DNA from: Lacunisphaera sp.
GTDB taxonomy: Bacteria > Verrucomicrobiota > Verrucomicrobiia > Opitutales > Opitutaceae
DNA: 64,000 nt
Reading direction: 5' to 3'
NCBI GenBank assembly: GCA_029945445.1
Contig: JAQSCO010000057.1
Location: forward strand, 418,985-482,984
Position numbers and translations under genes: made by a program. The notes beneath the pieces were generated by a model that did no database searches, was not told where the DNA came from, and saw nothing but the letters and a program-made list of their open reading frames with translations. Below, piece by piece: positions 35,694-45,208 of the stretch (position 1 is the stretch's first letter; each line of letters opens with the position of its first letter).

Positions 35694-37466
35694 ATGAAAT
35701 TCAAGCTGACCCCGATCCTTTCCGTCCTCTGGCTCGCCCTTGCGCTGGCCAGCCTGCCGGCGCTCCGCGCACAGCAGGTAACGCCCCCGGCCACCCCGGC
35801 CCCGGCGACGACGGAGCAAGCCGCCACTGCCGCCAAGACGAGCGAGGCGGACAAGCCCGCCCCGGCGACCGAAGCACCCGCTGCGGCCGCGACGCCTGCA
35901 GCGGAGGAAACCAAGCCGCCGGTCGCCGCCGCGGACGACGCCAAGAAGGTGGAGGAGAAGTCCGCCGAGCCGGAAAAACCCGCCACAGAGGTGAAGACCT
36001 CCAGAAAAATCCGCAGTATCGGCGCATCCTCCAGCCGCCGGTCAAACAATGAACGCGTCAGCTTCGGGCATGGCAGCACGCTGGCCGCCGGCGAATCGGC
36101 CGACACGGTGGTCTCCATCCTGGGCTCCTCCACTTCGGCGGGTGACGTGAGCGATGTCGTCGTCTCGGTCATTGGCAACACCAGCATCACTGGCGGGACC
36201 GTCGGCGATGCCGCCGTGGCCGTGCTGGGCAACGTCTACGTCAACGGCCACGTCAAGGGCGAGATTGTCGCGGTGCTGGGCAACATCGAGCTGGGGCCTG
36301 ACGCCATCGTGGATGGCGAGATTGTCTGCATCGGCGGCGAGATGAAGCGCGACACCAAGGCGGTCGCGCACGGCAACGTGCAGAACATCGCGATCGGCGG
36401 CCGGCATTTCAATTTCGATAAATTGCAGGCGTGGTTCACCGAGTGCGCGCTCTACGGCCGGCTGCTGGCCTTCGGGCCCAACCTGCACTGGGCCTGGGTG
36501 ATCGCCGTCAGCTTCCTGGTGTTCTACCTCCTGCTCGCCTTGATGGCTCCGACCGGCGTGACCAAGTGCGTCGAGACCCTGGAAGACCGGCCCGGCTATT
36601 CGCTGCTTAGCGCGGTGCTGACGCTGCTACTCACACCAGTGGCCTTCATCCTGCTGGCGCTCACCCTGGCCATCGGCATCGGCTTTGCCCTGATTCCGCT
36701 CTTTTCTCTCGGGCTTTTCTTCGCCGGACTTTTTGGCAAGACGGTCATGCTCGCCTGGCTCGGCCGGCGCCTCACAAAACTTTTCGGCGACGGCCCGCTG
36801 GCTCATCCCGCGGTCGCCGTGCTCATTGGCGGCATCATCGTGCTCCTGCTCTACACCGTGCCGGTGGTGGGCTTCGTGGTCTACAAGCTGCTGGGCATCC
36901 TCGGTCTTGGGGTGGTGCTCTATACGCTCCTGCTACAATATAAGGCGAGTCGTCCCGTGCCGCTGCCACGCCTTGCCCCTGTGGCGGCGGGCGCCGGCAT
37001 GGCCGTATCCGGCATGACCGCCGGCGAGATGGCCGCACCGCCGGTGTTGCTGCCGCCGGTGATTTCCGCGGCAACGCTGCCGCGGGCGGGGTTCTGGATC
37101 CGTATCGCCGCCTCTTTCCTGGACATGGCCATGGTGGGCATCGCTTATGGCATGCTCAACGGCATCATCTGGCATGGACTGCCCGGCATCCCCCCGTTCT
37201 GGTATGCCGTCTACTGCGTCATCATGTGGGCGACCAAGGGCACGACCATCGGCGGCATCGTCTGCGGCCTCAAGGTGGTGCGGCTCGATGACCGCCCCAT
37301 CGACTGGAGCATCGCCATCGTGCGGGGCCTGAGCGCCTTCCTTTCGGCCGCCGTGGCCGGCCTCGGGTTCATCTGGGTCGCCTTCGACGACGAGAAGCAA
37401 TCCTGGCACGACAAGATCGCCGGCACGACCATCGTCCGGGTCCCGAAGGGCACGGCGCTGCTCTGA
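35694..37466 (+). CDS. Polymer-forming/RDD-domain membrane protein
   Basis: A 590-residue multidomain protein. A signal peptide (1-26) is followed by an Ala/Pro/Glu-rich linker (27-105), a bactofilin-like beta-solenoid (121-230; repeats such as [13 protein letters not shown] and [18 protein letters not shown]), four or five transmembrane helices (about 255-430), and an RDD domain (about 463-585; [14 protein letters not shown]). It is the third gene of the sigma/anti-sigma operon, 15 bp after the anti-sigma gene. The role is probably envelope-stress-linked, but it is not known. A strong terminator follows. Confidence 0.8.
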   Translation: MKFKLTPILSVLWLALALASLPALRAQQVTPPATPAPATTEQAATAAKTSEADKPAPATEAPAAAATPAAEETKPPVAAADDAKKVEEKSAEPEKPATEVKTSRKIRSIGASSSRRSNNERVSFGHGSTLAAGESADTVVSILGSSTSAGDVSDVVVSVIGNTSITGGTVGDAAVAVLGNVYVNGHVKGEIVAVLGNIELGPDAIVDGEIVCIGGEMKRDTKAVAHGNVQNIAIGGRHFNFDKLQAWFTECALYGRLLAFGPNLHWAWVIAVSFLVFYLLLALMAPTGVTKCVETLEDRPGYSLLSAVLTLLLTPVAFILLALTLAIGIGFALIPLFSLGLFFAGLFGKTVMLAWLGRRLTKLFGDGPLAHPAVAVLIGGIIVLLLYTVPVVGFVVYKLLGILGLGVVLYTLLLQYKASRPVPLPRLAPVAAGAGMAVSGMTAGEMAAPPVLLPPVISAATLPRAGFWIRIAASFLDMAMVGIAYGMLNGIIWHGLPGIPPFWYAVYCVIMWATKGTTIGGIVCGLKVVRLDDRPIDWSIAIVRGLSAFLSAAVAGLGFIWVAFDDEKQSWHDKIAGTTIVRVPKGTALL

Positions 37467-37488
37467 GGCGCCGGCCGTCATAACTTCC

Positions 37489-37520
37489 GGCGTAAGGCTC
37501 CTCCAGCCTTGCGCCTTTTT
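37489..37520 (+). terminator. Rho-independent terminator after the sigma operon
   Basis: GGCGTAAGGCT (37489-37499) pairs with AGCCTTGCGCC (37505-37515), one G-T wobble, around a CCTCC loop. Five T follow (37516-37520). It closes the sigma-factor operon 22 bp before the purE start codon. Confidence 0.85.
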
Positions 37521-37542
37521 GTTAATGCCCTTCGCTCGTCCC

Positions 37543-38028
37543 ATGGCGAAAGCACTCGTCGGAATCATCATGGGCAGCGCCTCGGACTGGGACACGATGC
37601 AGCACGCGGCGGCCACGCTCGCGGCGCTCGGCGTGCCATTCGAGAAGCGCGTGATCAGCGCCCACCGCACGCCGAAGCTCATGGTCAGCTACGCCGAGTC
37701 GGCCGAGAAGCGCGGCCTCCGGCTCATCATCGCCGGCGCCGGCGGCGCGGCGCACCTGCCGGGCATGACCGCCTCGCTCACCGCCCTGCCCGTGCTCGGT
37801 GTGCCCGTCGAATCCAAGTCGCTCCACGGCCTCGACTCGCTCCTCTCCATCGCGCAAATGCCCGGCGGCGTGCCGGTCGCCACCTTTGCCATCGGCCGGC
37901 CCGGCGCGATCAACGCCGCGCTTTTCGCCGCGTCGCTGCTGGCGCAGGGTGACGCGAAGACGCGCCGCGCCTGGCAGAAGTTCCGCACCGGGCAGACGAG
38001 AAAAATCCTGCAGACGAAGCTGCCGTGA
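37543..38028 (+). CDS. purE: N5-carboxyaminoimidazole ribonucleotide mutase
   Basis: A 161-residue PurE, which rearranges N5-CAIR to CAIR in purine synthesis (cytoplasm). Class I motif [10 protein letters not shown] (about 7-16) with the catalytic Ser/Asp region, S-A-H-R-T-P (about 38-43) and [12 protein letters not shown]. The ATG at 37543 gives the usual start; an ATG at 37525 would add six residues. The stop overlaps the purK GTG start (GTGA), so the two subunit functions are translationally coupled, as usual. Confidence 0.95.
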   Translation: MAKALVGIIMGSASDWDTMQHAAATLAALGVPFEKRVISAHRTPKLMVSYAESAEKRGLRLIIAGAGGAAHLPGMTASLTALPVLGVPVESKSLHGLDSLLSIAQMPGGVPVATFAIGRPGAINAALFAASLLAQGDAKTRRAWQKFRTGQTRKILQTKLP

Positions 38029-39161
38029 GCGCGGGCCACGCGATTCTTCCCGGGAAGACCATCGGCGTCCTCGGTGGCGGCCAGCTCGGCCGGATGCTCG
38101 CCCAAGCCGCGACGCGGCTCGGCTATCGCGTCCACGTCTATGAGCCGCAGACCGGCTGCCCGGCCGGCGCCGTGGCGCATCAGGAGGTCAACGCGCTCTA
38201 CGAGGACACCGCGGCGCTGACGGCCTTCGCGAAGGAGTGTGACGTCGTCACCTATGAATTCGAGAACGTGCCCGCCGCGCCGCTGCAGGCGATCGAGGCG
38301 CTCACGCTGCTGCGCCCGCACTGGAGCGTGCTGGAGACCGCCCAGAACCGCTCGCGGGAAAAACGCTGGCTGCGCGACAACAAATTTCCGCACGCGAAGT
38401 TCGCCGAGGTCGCCGCTCCCGGCGATGTGCTCTCGGGCATCCGCGAGGTCGGCGTGCCCTGCGTGGTGAAGACGGCGGACTTCGGCTACGACGGCAAGGG
38501 GCAGCTCAAGGTGATGGGCGAGGCGGACATTCCCGCCGCGGTGAAGAAATTCGCCGGCCAGCCGGTGGTGATCGAGCAGTTCGTGGATTTTGCCTGCGAG
38601 GTGTCGGCGGTGGTCGCGCGCTCACCGAATGCCGCGGTGCGGGTGTTCCCGGTCGCCGAGAACATCCACACGAACCACATCCTGGATTTTTCCATCGTGC
38701 CCGCACGCGTGGCGCCGGCGGTGACGGCGGCGGCGGAGAAACTCGCGCGGCTCATCGCCGAGAAAATCAACCTCGTGGGCGTGATGGGCGTGGAGTTTTT
38801 CGTCACGAAAGCCGGCGAGGTGCTCGTGAACGAGCTCGCGCCGCGCCCGCACAACAGCGGGCACTGGACGCTTGACGCGTGCATGACCTCGCAGTTCGAG
38901 CAGCAGGTGCGCGCGATCTGCGGGCTGCCGCTCGGCGCGGTGACGCTGCTCTCACCGGTCGTGATGGTGAACATCCTCGGCGACGCGTGGGCGCAGGGTG
39001 AACCGCACTGGGACGCGCTGCTCGCGCAGCCCAACGTGCGGTTGCATCTCTACGGCAAGACGGAGCCGCGGCCGGGCCGGAAGATGGGCCACTTCACCGT
39101 GACGGCGCGCGACGCCGACATGGCGCTGGAGTTCGCGCAGAAATACCAGGCGCGGCTGTGA
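38025..39161 (+). CDS. purK: N5-carboxyaminoimidazole ribonucleotide synthase
   Basis: A 378-residue ATP-grasp enzyme carboxylating AIR with bicarbonate and ATP to N5-CAIR, the substrate of PurE. It starts at GTG 38025. Key segments: [12 protein letters not shown] (about 13-24), [14 protein letters not shown] (ATP lid), F-V-D-F-A-C-E-V-S and [11 protein letters not shown]. Length is typical. It overlaps purE by 4 bp. Confidence 0.95.
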   Translation: MSAGHAILPGKTIGVLGGGQLGRMLAQAATRLGYRVHVYEPQTGCPAGAVAHQEVNALYEDTAALTAFAKECDVVTYEFENVPAAPLQAIEALTLLRPHWSVLETAQNRSREKRWLRDNKFPHAKFAEVAAPGDVLSGIREVGVPCVVKTADFGYDGKGQLKVMGEADIPAAVKKFAGQPVVIEQFVDFACEVSAVVARSPNAAVRVFPVAENIHTNHILDFSIVPARVAPAVTAAAEKLARLIAEKINLVGVMGVEFFVTKAGEVLVNELAPRPHNSGHWTLDACMTSQFEQQVRAICGLPLGAVTLLSPVVMVNILGDAWAQGEPHWDALLAQPNVRLHLYGKTEPRPGRKMGHFTVTARDADMALEFAQKYQARL

Positions 39162-39261
39162 GGGTTTCCTATGGTGGGCATGGTGCCCTCACCCCGCAAG
39201 GCTGAGGCAGCTGAAACCATCACCCGCGTGCGCGAGCATCCTAGGCAATGACCTCGGACCC

Positions 39262-39319
39262 TAGTATACTATTAGTTGACAATAGAGCCTCTCCGACGAT
39301 GTCAACTAATAGTATACTA
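39262..39319. repeat. Perfect 20-bp AT-rich inverted repeat
   Basis: The left arm 39262-39281 (TAGTATACTATTAGTTGACA) and the right arm 39300-39319 are perfect reverse complements, separated by 18 bp. Each arm starts or ends with the palindrome TAGTATACTA. The AT content is far above that of the surroundings. There is no T-tract typical of a terminator. It lies just upstream of the sulfatase-modifying-factor pseudogene, at the edge of the purK gene. Possible meanings are a mobile-element remnant or recombination site, or an operator. Confidence 0.6.
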
Positions 39320-39366
39320 ATGTCCGGAGGCCGGGGCGCAGTCATCCCCCCCAGCGCGTAGAACGC

Positions 39367-39916
39367 GTGCGAGCCGTCGAAGCTCGGCACGGGATGCGAC
39401 CCGGGCGGGCGGCCGCGACCTTCAAGGCGCATAACCACCCGGTGAACGCCGCGGGCCGCGTGATGCTGGACCTGCCACGGGGCGCGCAGACGGTGCTCGT
39501 GCAGGCCCCCGGCTATCTCGACTGGGAGGGCGAAGCCGGCGGGACCGAAAACGAATCCGAGACGGCCATTCCGCTGCAACTCGTGCCGCCGCCCGAGGTG
39601 ACGGTGACACTGCCGGACGGCCCGGCCCTGAAGTTCAAGTGGGTGCCGCCGGGCAGTTATTATCTCGGCTCCCCGCCGGACGAGCGCGGTCGGCAGCGCA
39701 ACGACCTGCCGCGCGCCCACGGGCAAGAATCCCAGCAACAGCCGCGCTCTCGGCGACGAGACGCGGCCGGTCGAGCAGGTGACGTGGCGCGACCTGCCCA
39801 GCGAGGTCGAGTGGGAGTATGTGTGCCGCGCCGCGTCGCGCGTCGAGGTCACGCCCGAGGCGCGGCCGACCGACGCGATGGGTTACCGGCTGATGCTGCG
39901 GCCGCTCGAGGATTAA
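39367..39916 (+). pseudogene. Formylglycine-generating-enzyme (SUMF1) pseudogene
   Basis: Two frames together resemble the FGE-sulfatase (SUMF1) family. From 39367 one frame reads a PEGA-like stretch and F-K-W-V-P-P-G-S-Y-Y-L-G-S-P-P-D-E-R-G. Near 39700-39720 the reading shifts to another frame that carries G-K-N-P-S-N, R-P-V-E-Q-V-T-W-R-D, then directly L-P-S-E-V-E-W-E-Y-V-C-R-A-A-S and Y-R-L-M-L-R-P-L-E-D before TAA at 39914. A stretch between T-W-R-D and L-P-S-E, and most of the catalytic C-terminal part, are deleted. The gene is therefore frameshifted and internally deleted. It abuts a divergent AT-rich inverted repeat. Confidence 0.75.
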
Positions 39917-40431
39917 CCGCCGGCCGGCTTGGGCGCGACCGGAGGAGCGGGCGGGGTTGGGGGCGCCGGCGGAGTGGGCGGACGGTCGGGCGCGCCGGTA
40001 TCCATGGTGTATCGCCAGGAGCCGTCGGCCTGGCGTTTCCAGATGGTGAGAAACCAGCCGCCGCGCACGACCTCCTTGCCGTCCTTGCCGGTCCGGCGGG
40101 ATTCGTAGCGGCCGTAGTTGTAACCCATGGTGCCGTCGTCAGAGACGTCGGTGAAGGACGCGGACCAGGTGAGCGCCACGCCCGGCTGGTCGGGTCCCAT
40201 GCGCTCCTGCACGGCGGCCGGGCCGCGGAATTTCCGCGGATCGGTGTCGATGAACGCGACGTCCGGCGCGGCGAAATGGGCGAACGCGGCGTTGAGGCCC
40301 TTCTCCTTCGCCATGGCGCAGAAGGCGTCCTCCATGGCGGCGACCTCGGCCTTGAGCTTTTCCTTGTCGGGGGCGGCCCGGCCCGAGGTTAGCCAGCAAA
40401 GGAGGGAAAGGAGGATGAGGATTTTTTTCAT
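39913..40431 (-). CDS. Exported DUF4440/SnoaL-like protein
   Basis: A 172-residue protein with a signal peptide (MKKILILLSLLCWLTSGRA). Residues about 25-145 form an NTF2/SnoaL-like DUF4440 domain (M-E-D-A-F-C-A-M-A-K-E-K-G, F-A-A-P-D-V-A-F, W-S-A-S-F-T-D-V-S-D-D-G, G-G-W-F-L-T-I-W-K-R-Q-A-D-G-S-W-R-Y). It ends in a Pro/Ala-rich tail of about 25 residues (P-P-T-P-P-A-P-P). The ATG at 40431 starts the signal peptide. The stop overlaps the pseudogene stop by 3 bp. Function unknown. Confidence 0.75.
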   Translation of the reverse strand: MKKILILLSLLCWLTSGRAAPDKEKLKAEVAAMEDAFCAMAKEKGLNAAFAHFAAPDVAFIDTDPRKFRGPAAVQERMGPDQPGVALTWSASFTDVSDDGTMGYNYGRYESRRTGKDGKEVVRGGWFLTIWKRQADGSWRYTMDTGAPDRPPTPPAPPTPPAPPVAPKPAGG

Positions 40432-40510
40432 GCGGTAGAACGTGTGGAATGAAGCTGGTTTCGGGCGAGCGCGAAGCGACCAGCGTCCACGCGATTGAGC
40501 CGGTGCGCGG

Positions 40511-41827
40511 TCAGGTTGCGGCGGGCAGCACGATGCCACGGCATTCGCCGAGCCCGATGCGGCGGGCGCCGGGGCGCTCCGCGTGGCCGCGCAGGATGAC
40601 CTCGTCGCCGTCGTGCAGGAAGCGGCGCGCCTCGCCGTTGGGCAAGGTGAGGGGCTCGGCGCCGCGCCAGGTCAGCTCGAGCAGGCAGCCGCGCGAGTCC
40701 TTGGTTTCACCCGAGACCGTGCCGCTGCCGAGGAGATCGCCGGGGCGCAGATTGCAGCCGTTGCTGGCGTGGTGCGTCAGCAGCTGTGCGAGCGTCCAAT
40801 ACATTTTTTGGAAATTGCCGGAGGAAAGCCGGTGCGGTGCGGCGCCGGCCGCGCGCATCCGGGGCGTGAGGAGCCAGACCTCCAGAGTGAGGTCAAGTCC
40901 GCCGAGCGCGGCGTTGCCCGGGTCGCTGAGGTAGGGGAGCGGCGCCGGATCGGTCGCGGGGCGCGGGAAGGCCGGGACGCGGAACGGCGCGAGCGCCTCC
41001 AACGTGATCACCCACGGCGAGATCGTGGTCGCGAAATTTTTGGCGAGAAAGGGGCCGAGCGGCTGGTATTCCCAGGACTGGATGTCGCGCGCCGACCAGT
41101 CGTTGAGCAACACGACGCCGAAAAGCTGGCCGGCGGCCTGCGCCAGCGGGATGGATTCACCGTGTTGGTTGCCCGACCCGACAAAGGCGCCCAGCTCGAG
41201 TTCGTAGTCGAGATTTTGGGTGGGACCGACGACGGGCACAGTCGCGTCGGCCGGCAGGATCTGGCCGCACGGCCGGCGGACGGGCGTGCCGCTGACCACA
41301 AGCGACGAACTCCGGCCATGATAGCCGACGGGCACCCACTTGTAGTTGGGCAGGAGCGGCGGTCCCGGCCGGAACATCGCGCCGACGTTGGTGGCGTGAA
41401 AACTGGACGCGTAGAAATCCGTGTAGTCGCCGACCGCCGCGGGCAGGAGCATGGTGGCAGCGCGCAGCGGCACGAGGCACGCTTCAACGCGCGTCCGCAT
41501 TGCTACAGCCGGGCACGAGTCGGCGCCGAGCAGTTCACTCAGCCGCTGACGCAAGGTGGACCAAGCCGGCGCGCCGAGCGCCATCAGGGCATTGAGAACG
41601 GATGACTGGCAGGCGGGCGCGACGCCGGCGGGCAGCAGCCCCGCTTGCGCGGCGGCGCGGAGATCGAGGATGCGGTCGCCAATGGCCACGCCGATCCGTG
41701 CGCCGGCATCAGCCTCCGTCCGAAACGCGCCGTAAGGCAGGTTCTGCAACGGGAAGTCGGTCGCCGCGTCATTGGCGGACTCAAGCCAGCTGCGGCGCGC
41801 GGGGTCGTTGGCAGGAAGGGAAAGCAT
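40511..41827 (-). CDS. fahA: Fumarylacetoacetase
   Basis: A 438-residue enzyme hydrolysing fumarylacetoacetate to fumarate and acetoacetate, the last step of tyrosine degradation (cytoplasm). Hallmarks: D-Y-T-D-F-Y-A-S-S-F-H-A-T-N-V-G-A-M-F-R (catalytic His, metal Asp), Y-K-W-V-P-V-G-Y-H-G-R-S-S-S, L-D-Y-E-L-E-L-G-A-F-V and D-I-Q-S-W-E-Y. Start ATG at 41827; an upstream TTG at 41893 is less likely. The other genes of the tyrosine pathway are not in the window. Its 222-bp upstream region is shared with the divergent TonB receptor. Confidence 0.94.
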   Translation of the reverse strand: MLSLPANDPARRSWLESANDAATDFPLQNLPYGAFRTEADAGARIGVAIGDRILDLRAAAQAGLLPAGVAPACQSSVLNALMALGAPAWSTLRQRLSELLGADSCPAVAMRTRVEACLVPLRAATMLLPAAVGDYTDFYASSFHATNVGAMFRPGPPLLPNYKWVPVGYHGRSSSLVVSGTPVRRPCGQILPADATVPVVGPTQNLDYELELGAFVGSGNQHGESIPLAQAAGQLFGVVLLNDWSARDIQSWEYQPLGPFLAKNFATTISPWVITLEALAPFRVPAFPRPATDPAPLPYLSDPGNAALGGLDLTLEVWLLTPRMRAAGAAPHRLSSGNFQKMYWTLAQLLTHHASNGCNLRPGDLLGSGTVSGETKDSRGCLLELTWRGAEPLTLPNGEARRFLHDGDEVILRGHAERPGARRIGLGECRGIVLPAAT

Positions 41828-42049
41828 ATTCAACGCGGGGCCATTGGGGTGAACGGCAGCGACAGACTTGAAGTGGGGAATGTAGGGAGTCAACCGGTGG
41901 CAAGCCCTTCAATTAGGTATACCGCAATAAACGCCTGGGTTTTTACAAATTAGAAAGTTATTGAATCTCAACGCGGGAAATGCTCCATTGGGCGCAAGAA
42001 ATTAGCCGGTCATGGTGGTTTCTTACTAACACAACACACACCTAGAACT

Positions 42050-45046
42050 ATGAACAATAGCTCCGTAAGTCTACGGAAGCCTTTGGCGCTGCTTAGCGTC
42101 GGGCTTTCCCTGTTCGCGGCCCAGGCCGCTTTTGCCCAGACAGCCACGGTTGAAAAGAAGGAAGATAAGAAGGAAGAGACGCTGAAACTCGAAAAGTTCA
42201 CCGTCACCGGTTCCTTCATTCCCCAGGCTTCGGCCGAGCCGATTGCCCCGGTGGCGATCTTCACGGAAGCCGACATTCGGGCCTCCGGCGCTGCGACTCC
42301 CATCGAGGCCCTGCGCAGCCTGCCGTCCTTCGTCAGCAGCAGTGGTGCGAACGAAAACGACTCCAACGGCGGCAGTGGCGCCGCGTTCGTCAGCTTGCGC
42401 GGCGTCGGTGCCAGCCAAACCCTGGTGCTCCTGAATGGTCTGCCGGCCGGCAACCAATCCAACCTCAACGTGCTGCCGATCGAGGCGATCGAACGCATCG
42501 AGGTGATGCGTGACGGCGCCGGCATCATTTACGGTTCGAACGCCATCGGCGGCGCCGTAAACGTCATCCTCAAGAAAAACTATACCGGACTGAAGGTTAC
42601 TATCGGTGGCGAGATGGCCACGCGCAGCCCCGGCACGGCGGATCGCTCCAGCGCCGACTTCATTGCGGGTGCTTCCAATGACAAGACCTCGATCGTCGTC
42701 ACGGGCAGCTTCTACAACAAGCGCACGCTTTATGCCAATTCGCGTCCGAACTCGAACACCCCCGACAACCGTCGCTTCGGCGGCACCAACGGTGGTTCGC
42801 CGACCTTCGCCGGCAACGTCCAGTCCGCCGCTCTCGGCATCGTCGTCCTGAAGCCCGGCTTCAGCTCCTCGGCGAGCCCCACCGGCGCGGGAGACTACGT
42901 CGCGATAGATCAAAACGGGTTCAGCTCGAACCAGCTGTTCAACTTCCGCGCGTATGCGCCGTCGGCCCCCGGCCAGAAGCGGAATTCGCTCTACTTTAAC
43001 ATCAATCACCAGCTCGCCGGCCGGGCGCTGGAATTCTACGGCACCTTCTTCTACTCGCAACTGCGCTCGCTCAACGGTCTGGCTCCGGCGCCCTTCGCCT
43101 TGTCGGTTGACCCGGTCCTGGGGCCCGCCAACGGCAGCCTGATGCAGTGGGGTCCCTACAACCAGCTGCTCGGCGCGAGCCAGTTGCTGGAAGACGACAC
43201 CGACTTCATCCGCTATCGCTCGGTCGAGCTCGGCAACCGTGCGAATGAGCAGGTTTACAACGACTTCAAGTATATCGCCGGCCTGAAGGGCGAAATCGGC
43301 GACACCGGCTGGAAGTGGGATATCACCTACACCGTCGACAATGAGCAGTATCGCCAACTCGACACCGGTGTTCCCTCCCTGCCGTTGCTGGATGCCCAAG
43401 TCAAAAAGGGTAACTGGAATCCGTTTGCCTTGGCTAACTCGACGGGCACCGCGACCGTCGGTGGTGTGACCTACAACTGGGACCAAGCCAAGGCCCTCAA
43501 GGCCGCCGAGATTCAGGCCCGCCAGCTGAGCGATTCGGTCAACACCTCGTGGGATGCCAAGGTCGCCGGCACGATAATGGAGTTGCCGGCCGGCTCGCTC
43601 GGTGCGGCCGCTGGCTATGAATACAGCAAAGGCAGTTCCGAGTTCAATGCGGACTCCCTCTATGCCTCCGGCTCGGTGCTCGGCTTGAATTCGTTCGCCA
43701 TCCACGATTTCAATTCGGCCTCGAGCAACGCGGTGTTCGGTGAAATCAAGGTGCCGATCCTCTCGAAGAAGAACAACATTCCCTTCGTCAATGACCTCAC
43801 CGTCGGCGCCCTGGCCCGCCGCGAAACTCAGACGGTTCGTGGCACCAATGGGAAGACCAACCTCTTCGATTCCCGCACGTTCACCAAGACCAATCCGAGT
43901 GTAAACTTCCAGTATTCCCCGCACGAGGACTACAAGATTCGCGGCAGTTACAGCAAGGGCTTCCTGGCCCCGTCAGCCGGTCTGGTCTTTGCCTCCACGG
44001 GCACCAGCAACCCGACGATTGCCGATCCGCTCGGCTTCCCGACGCTCGCCCAGCAGACCATCGTCATCCGCGGCAACTCCGCCCTGCAGCCCGCCGAGTC
44101 GAAGGCTTGGGGCATTGGCTTTGTCGCGCAGCCGAAGAACCTGCTGAAGAACTTCAGCCTCACGGTTGACCTCTACAACATCGACGTCACGGGCATCATC
44201 GCCAACAACGCCAATGCCGTCCTCGCGGCCAACGCCGCCGGTCAGGGCGCGGGCTTCGTCTCCGGCAACGCGGCGACGATCAACCCGAACGCGCCCTTCG
44301 CCTCGCAGATCCGGCGCTCGGCCAGCGGCAGCCTGAACAACTCCGGCAGCTTCTCGGCCGCCTTCCCCGGCGTCACCCAGCGCGGTGCGGTCCTCTCCGA
44401 CTACCTGAACATCGCCTCGCGCAACAGCCGTGGTCTGGAATACACCGCCACCTACGTGTATAACACGTCGGATTGGGGCCGGTTTACCGTCGTCGCCCAG
44501 GCCAACCAGTTCCTGCGCTTCGAGCAGCAGAGCGGCCCCGGCCTGCCGAAGATCAGCTACAAGGGCAAGTTCGTGAGCACGGTCGGCGACCCGATCTCGC
44601 CCGGCAGTCTCCCGACCTGGAAGAGCAACACCAGCGTCCGCTGGCAGTGGAAGGACATCACCGCAAGCGTGACGTATAACCACATCGCCGCCTATCAGGA
44701 CGACCCGCTGTTCGTGCTCTCGCCAAAGACGCTCGCCTTCTATCAGGCCGGCACCCCGAAGTCCGACCCGGCCTTCGCGACATTCCTCGGCACGTCGGCC
44801 GCCCTGGCCCCGAAGGTCGGTGGGTTCCGCATGATCTCCGCGTTCGACACCTACGACACGCAGGTCAGCTACCGCTTCGGCAGCGACAATAGCTACCTCA
44901 AGGGGCTGACCCTCATCATCGGTGCGAACAACGTCTTCGACAAGCTGGCCCCCAATGCGGCCGGTGCGTTCAACGACAGCTACGACACCCGCACGGCCAA
45001 CAACTACGGCCGGCAGATCTACGCCCGCCTCAGCAAGGAGTTCTAA
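42050..45046 (+). CDS. TonB-dependent outer-membrane receptor
   Basis: A 998-residue receptor. A signal peptide to about A26 is followed by a Lys/Glu-rich segment, then L-K-L-E-K-F-T-V-T-G-S-F-I-P-Q and a plug (F-V-S-L-R-G-V-G-A-S-Q-T-L-V-L-L-N-G-L-P, I-E-V-M-R-D-G-A-G-I-I-Y-G-S-N-A-I-G-G-A-V-N). The barrel has N-S-A-L-Q-P-A-E-S-K-A-W-G-I, and the C-terminal strand ends R-Q-I-Y-A-R-L-S-K-E-F. The substrate is unknown. It is divergent from fahA, with no neighbour on its strand, and is followed by a strong terminator, so it is probably monocistronic. It is clearly related to, but distinct from, the receptor at 18953-22144. Confidence 0.93.
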   Translation: MNNSSVSLRKPLALLSVGLSLFAAQAAFAQTATVEKKEDKKEETLKLEKFTVTGSFIPQASAEPIAPVAIFTEADIRASGAATPIEALRSLPSFVSSSGANENDSNGGSGAAFVSLRGVGASQTLVLLNGLPAGNQSNLNVLPIEAIERIEVMRDGAGIIYGSNAIGGAVNVILKKNYTGLKVTIGGEMATRSPGTADRSSADFIAGASNDKTSIVVTGSFYNKRTLYANSRPNSNTPDNRRFGGTNGGSPTFAGNVQSAALGIVVLKPGFSSSASPTGAGDYVAIDQNGFSSNQLFNFRAYAPSAPGQKRNSLYFNINHQLAGRALEFYGTFFYSQLRSLNGLAPAPFALSVDPVLGPANGSLMQWGPYNQLLGASQLLEDDTDFIRYRSVELGNRANEQVYNDFKYIAGLKGEIGDTGWKWDITYTVDNEQYRQLDTGVPSLPLLDAQVKKGNWNPFALANSTGTATVGGVTYNWDQAKALKAAEIQARQLSDSVNTSWDAKVAGTIMELPAGSLGAAAGYEYSKGSSEFNADSLYASGSVLGLNSFAIHDFNSASSNAVFGEIKVPILSKKNNIPFVNDLTVGALARRETQTVRGTNGKTNLFDSRTFTKTNPSVNFQYSPHEDYKIRGSYSKGFLAPSAGLVFASTGTSNPTIADPLGFPTLAQQTIVIRGNSALQPAESKAWGIGFVAQPKNLLKNFSLTVDLYNIDVTGIIANNANAVLAANAAGQGAGFVSGNAATINPNAPFASQIRRSASGSLNNSGSFSAAFPGVTQRGAVLSDYLNIASRNSRGLEYTATYVYNTSDWGRFTVVAQANQFLRFEQQSGPGLPKISYKGKFVSTVGDPISPGSLPTWKSNTSVRWQWKDITASVTYNHIAAYQDDPLFVLSPKTLAFYQAGTPKSDPAFATFLGTSAALAPKVGGFRMISAFDTYDTQVSYRFGSDNSYLKGLTLIIGANNVFDKLAPNAAGAFNDSYDTRTANNYGRQIYARLSKEF

Positions 45047-45080
45047 GCCAGGTCTGACCTGGGGATTCCTGTAATCCTTC

Positions 45081-45115
45081 AGCCCCGGTGGAGCAATCCA
45101 CCGGGGCTTTTCTTT
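45081..45115 (+). terminator. Rho-independent terminator after TonB receptor
   Basis: A perfect 12-bp stem, AGCCCCGGTGGA (45081-45092) with TCCACCGGGGCT (45097-45108), has a GCAA loop and a T-rich tail (TTTCTTT). It lies 35 bp after the receptor stop codon. It is the strongest terminator in the window. Confidence 0.9.
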
Positions 45116-45208
45116 GCCCGGACGGAAGAGGCGCCGGCCTTGCGCCACACCAGGCCGCGCCACAAGAATAAATGAAAAGCCCTTGCGGACGAGAACGCCG
45201 GCGGACCC

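Noticed and set aside
39241-39852. A 203-codon minus-strand frame over the AT-rich repeat and pseudogene
   Set aside because: The pseudogene on the plus strand carries clear FGE motifs; the antisense frame has none and runs through the inverted repeat.
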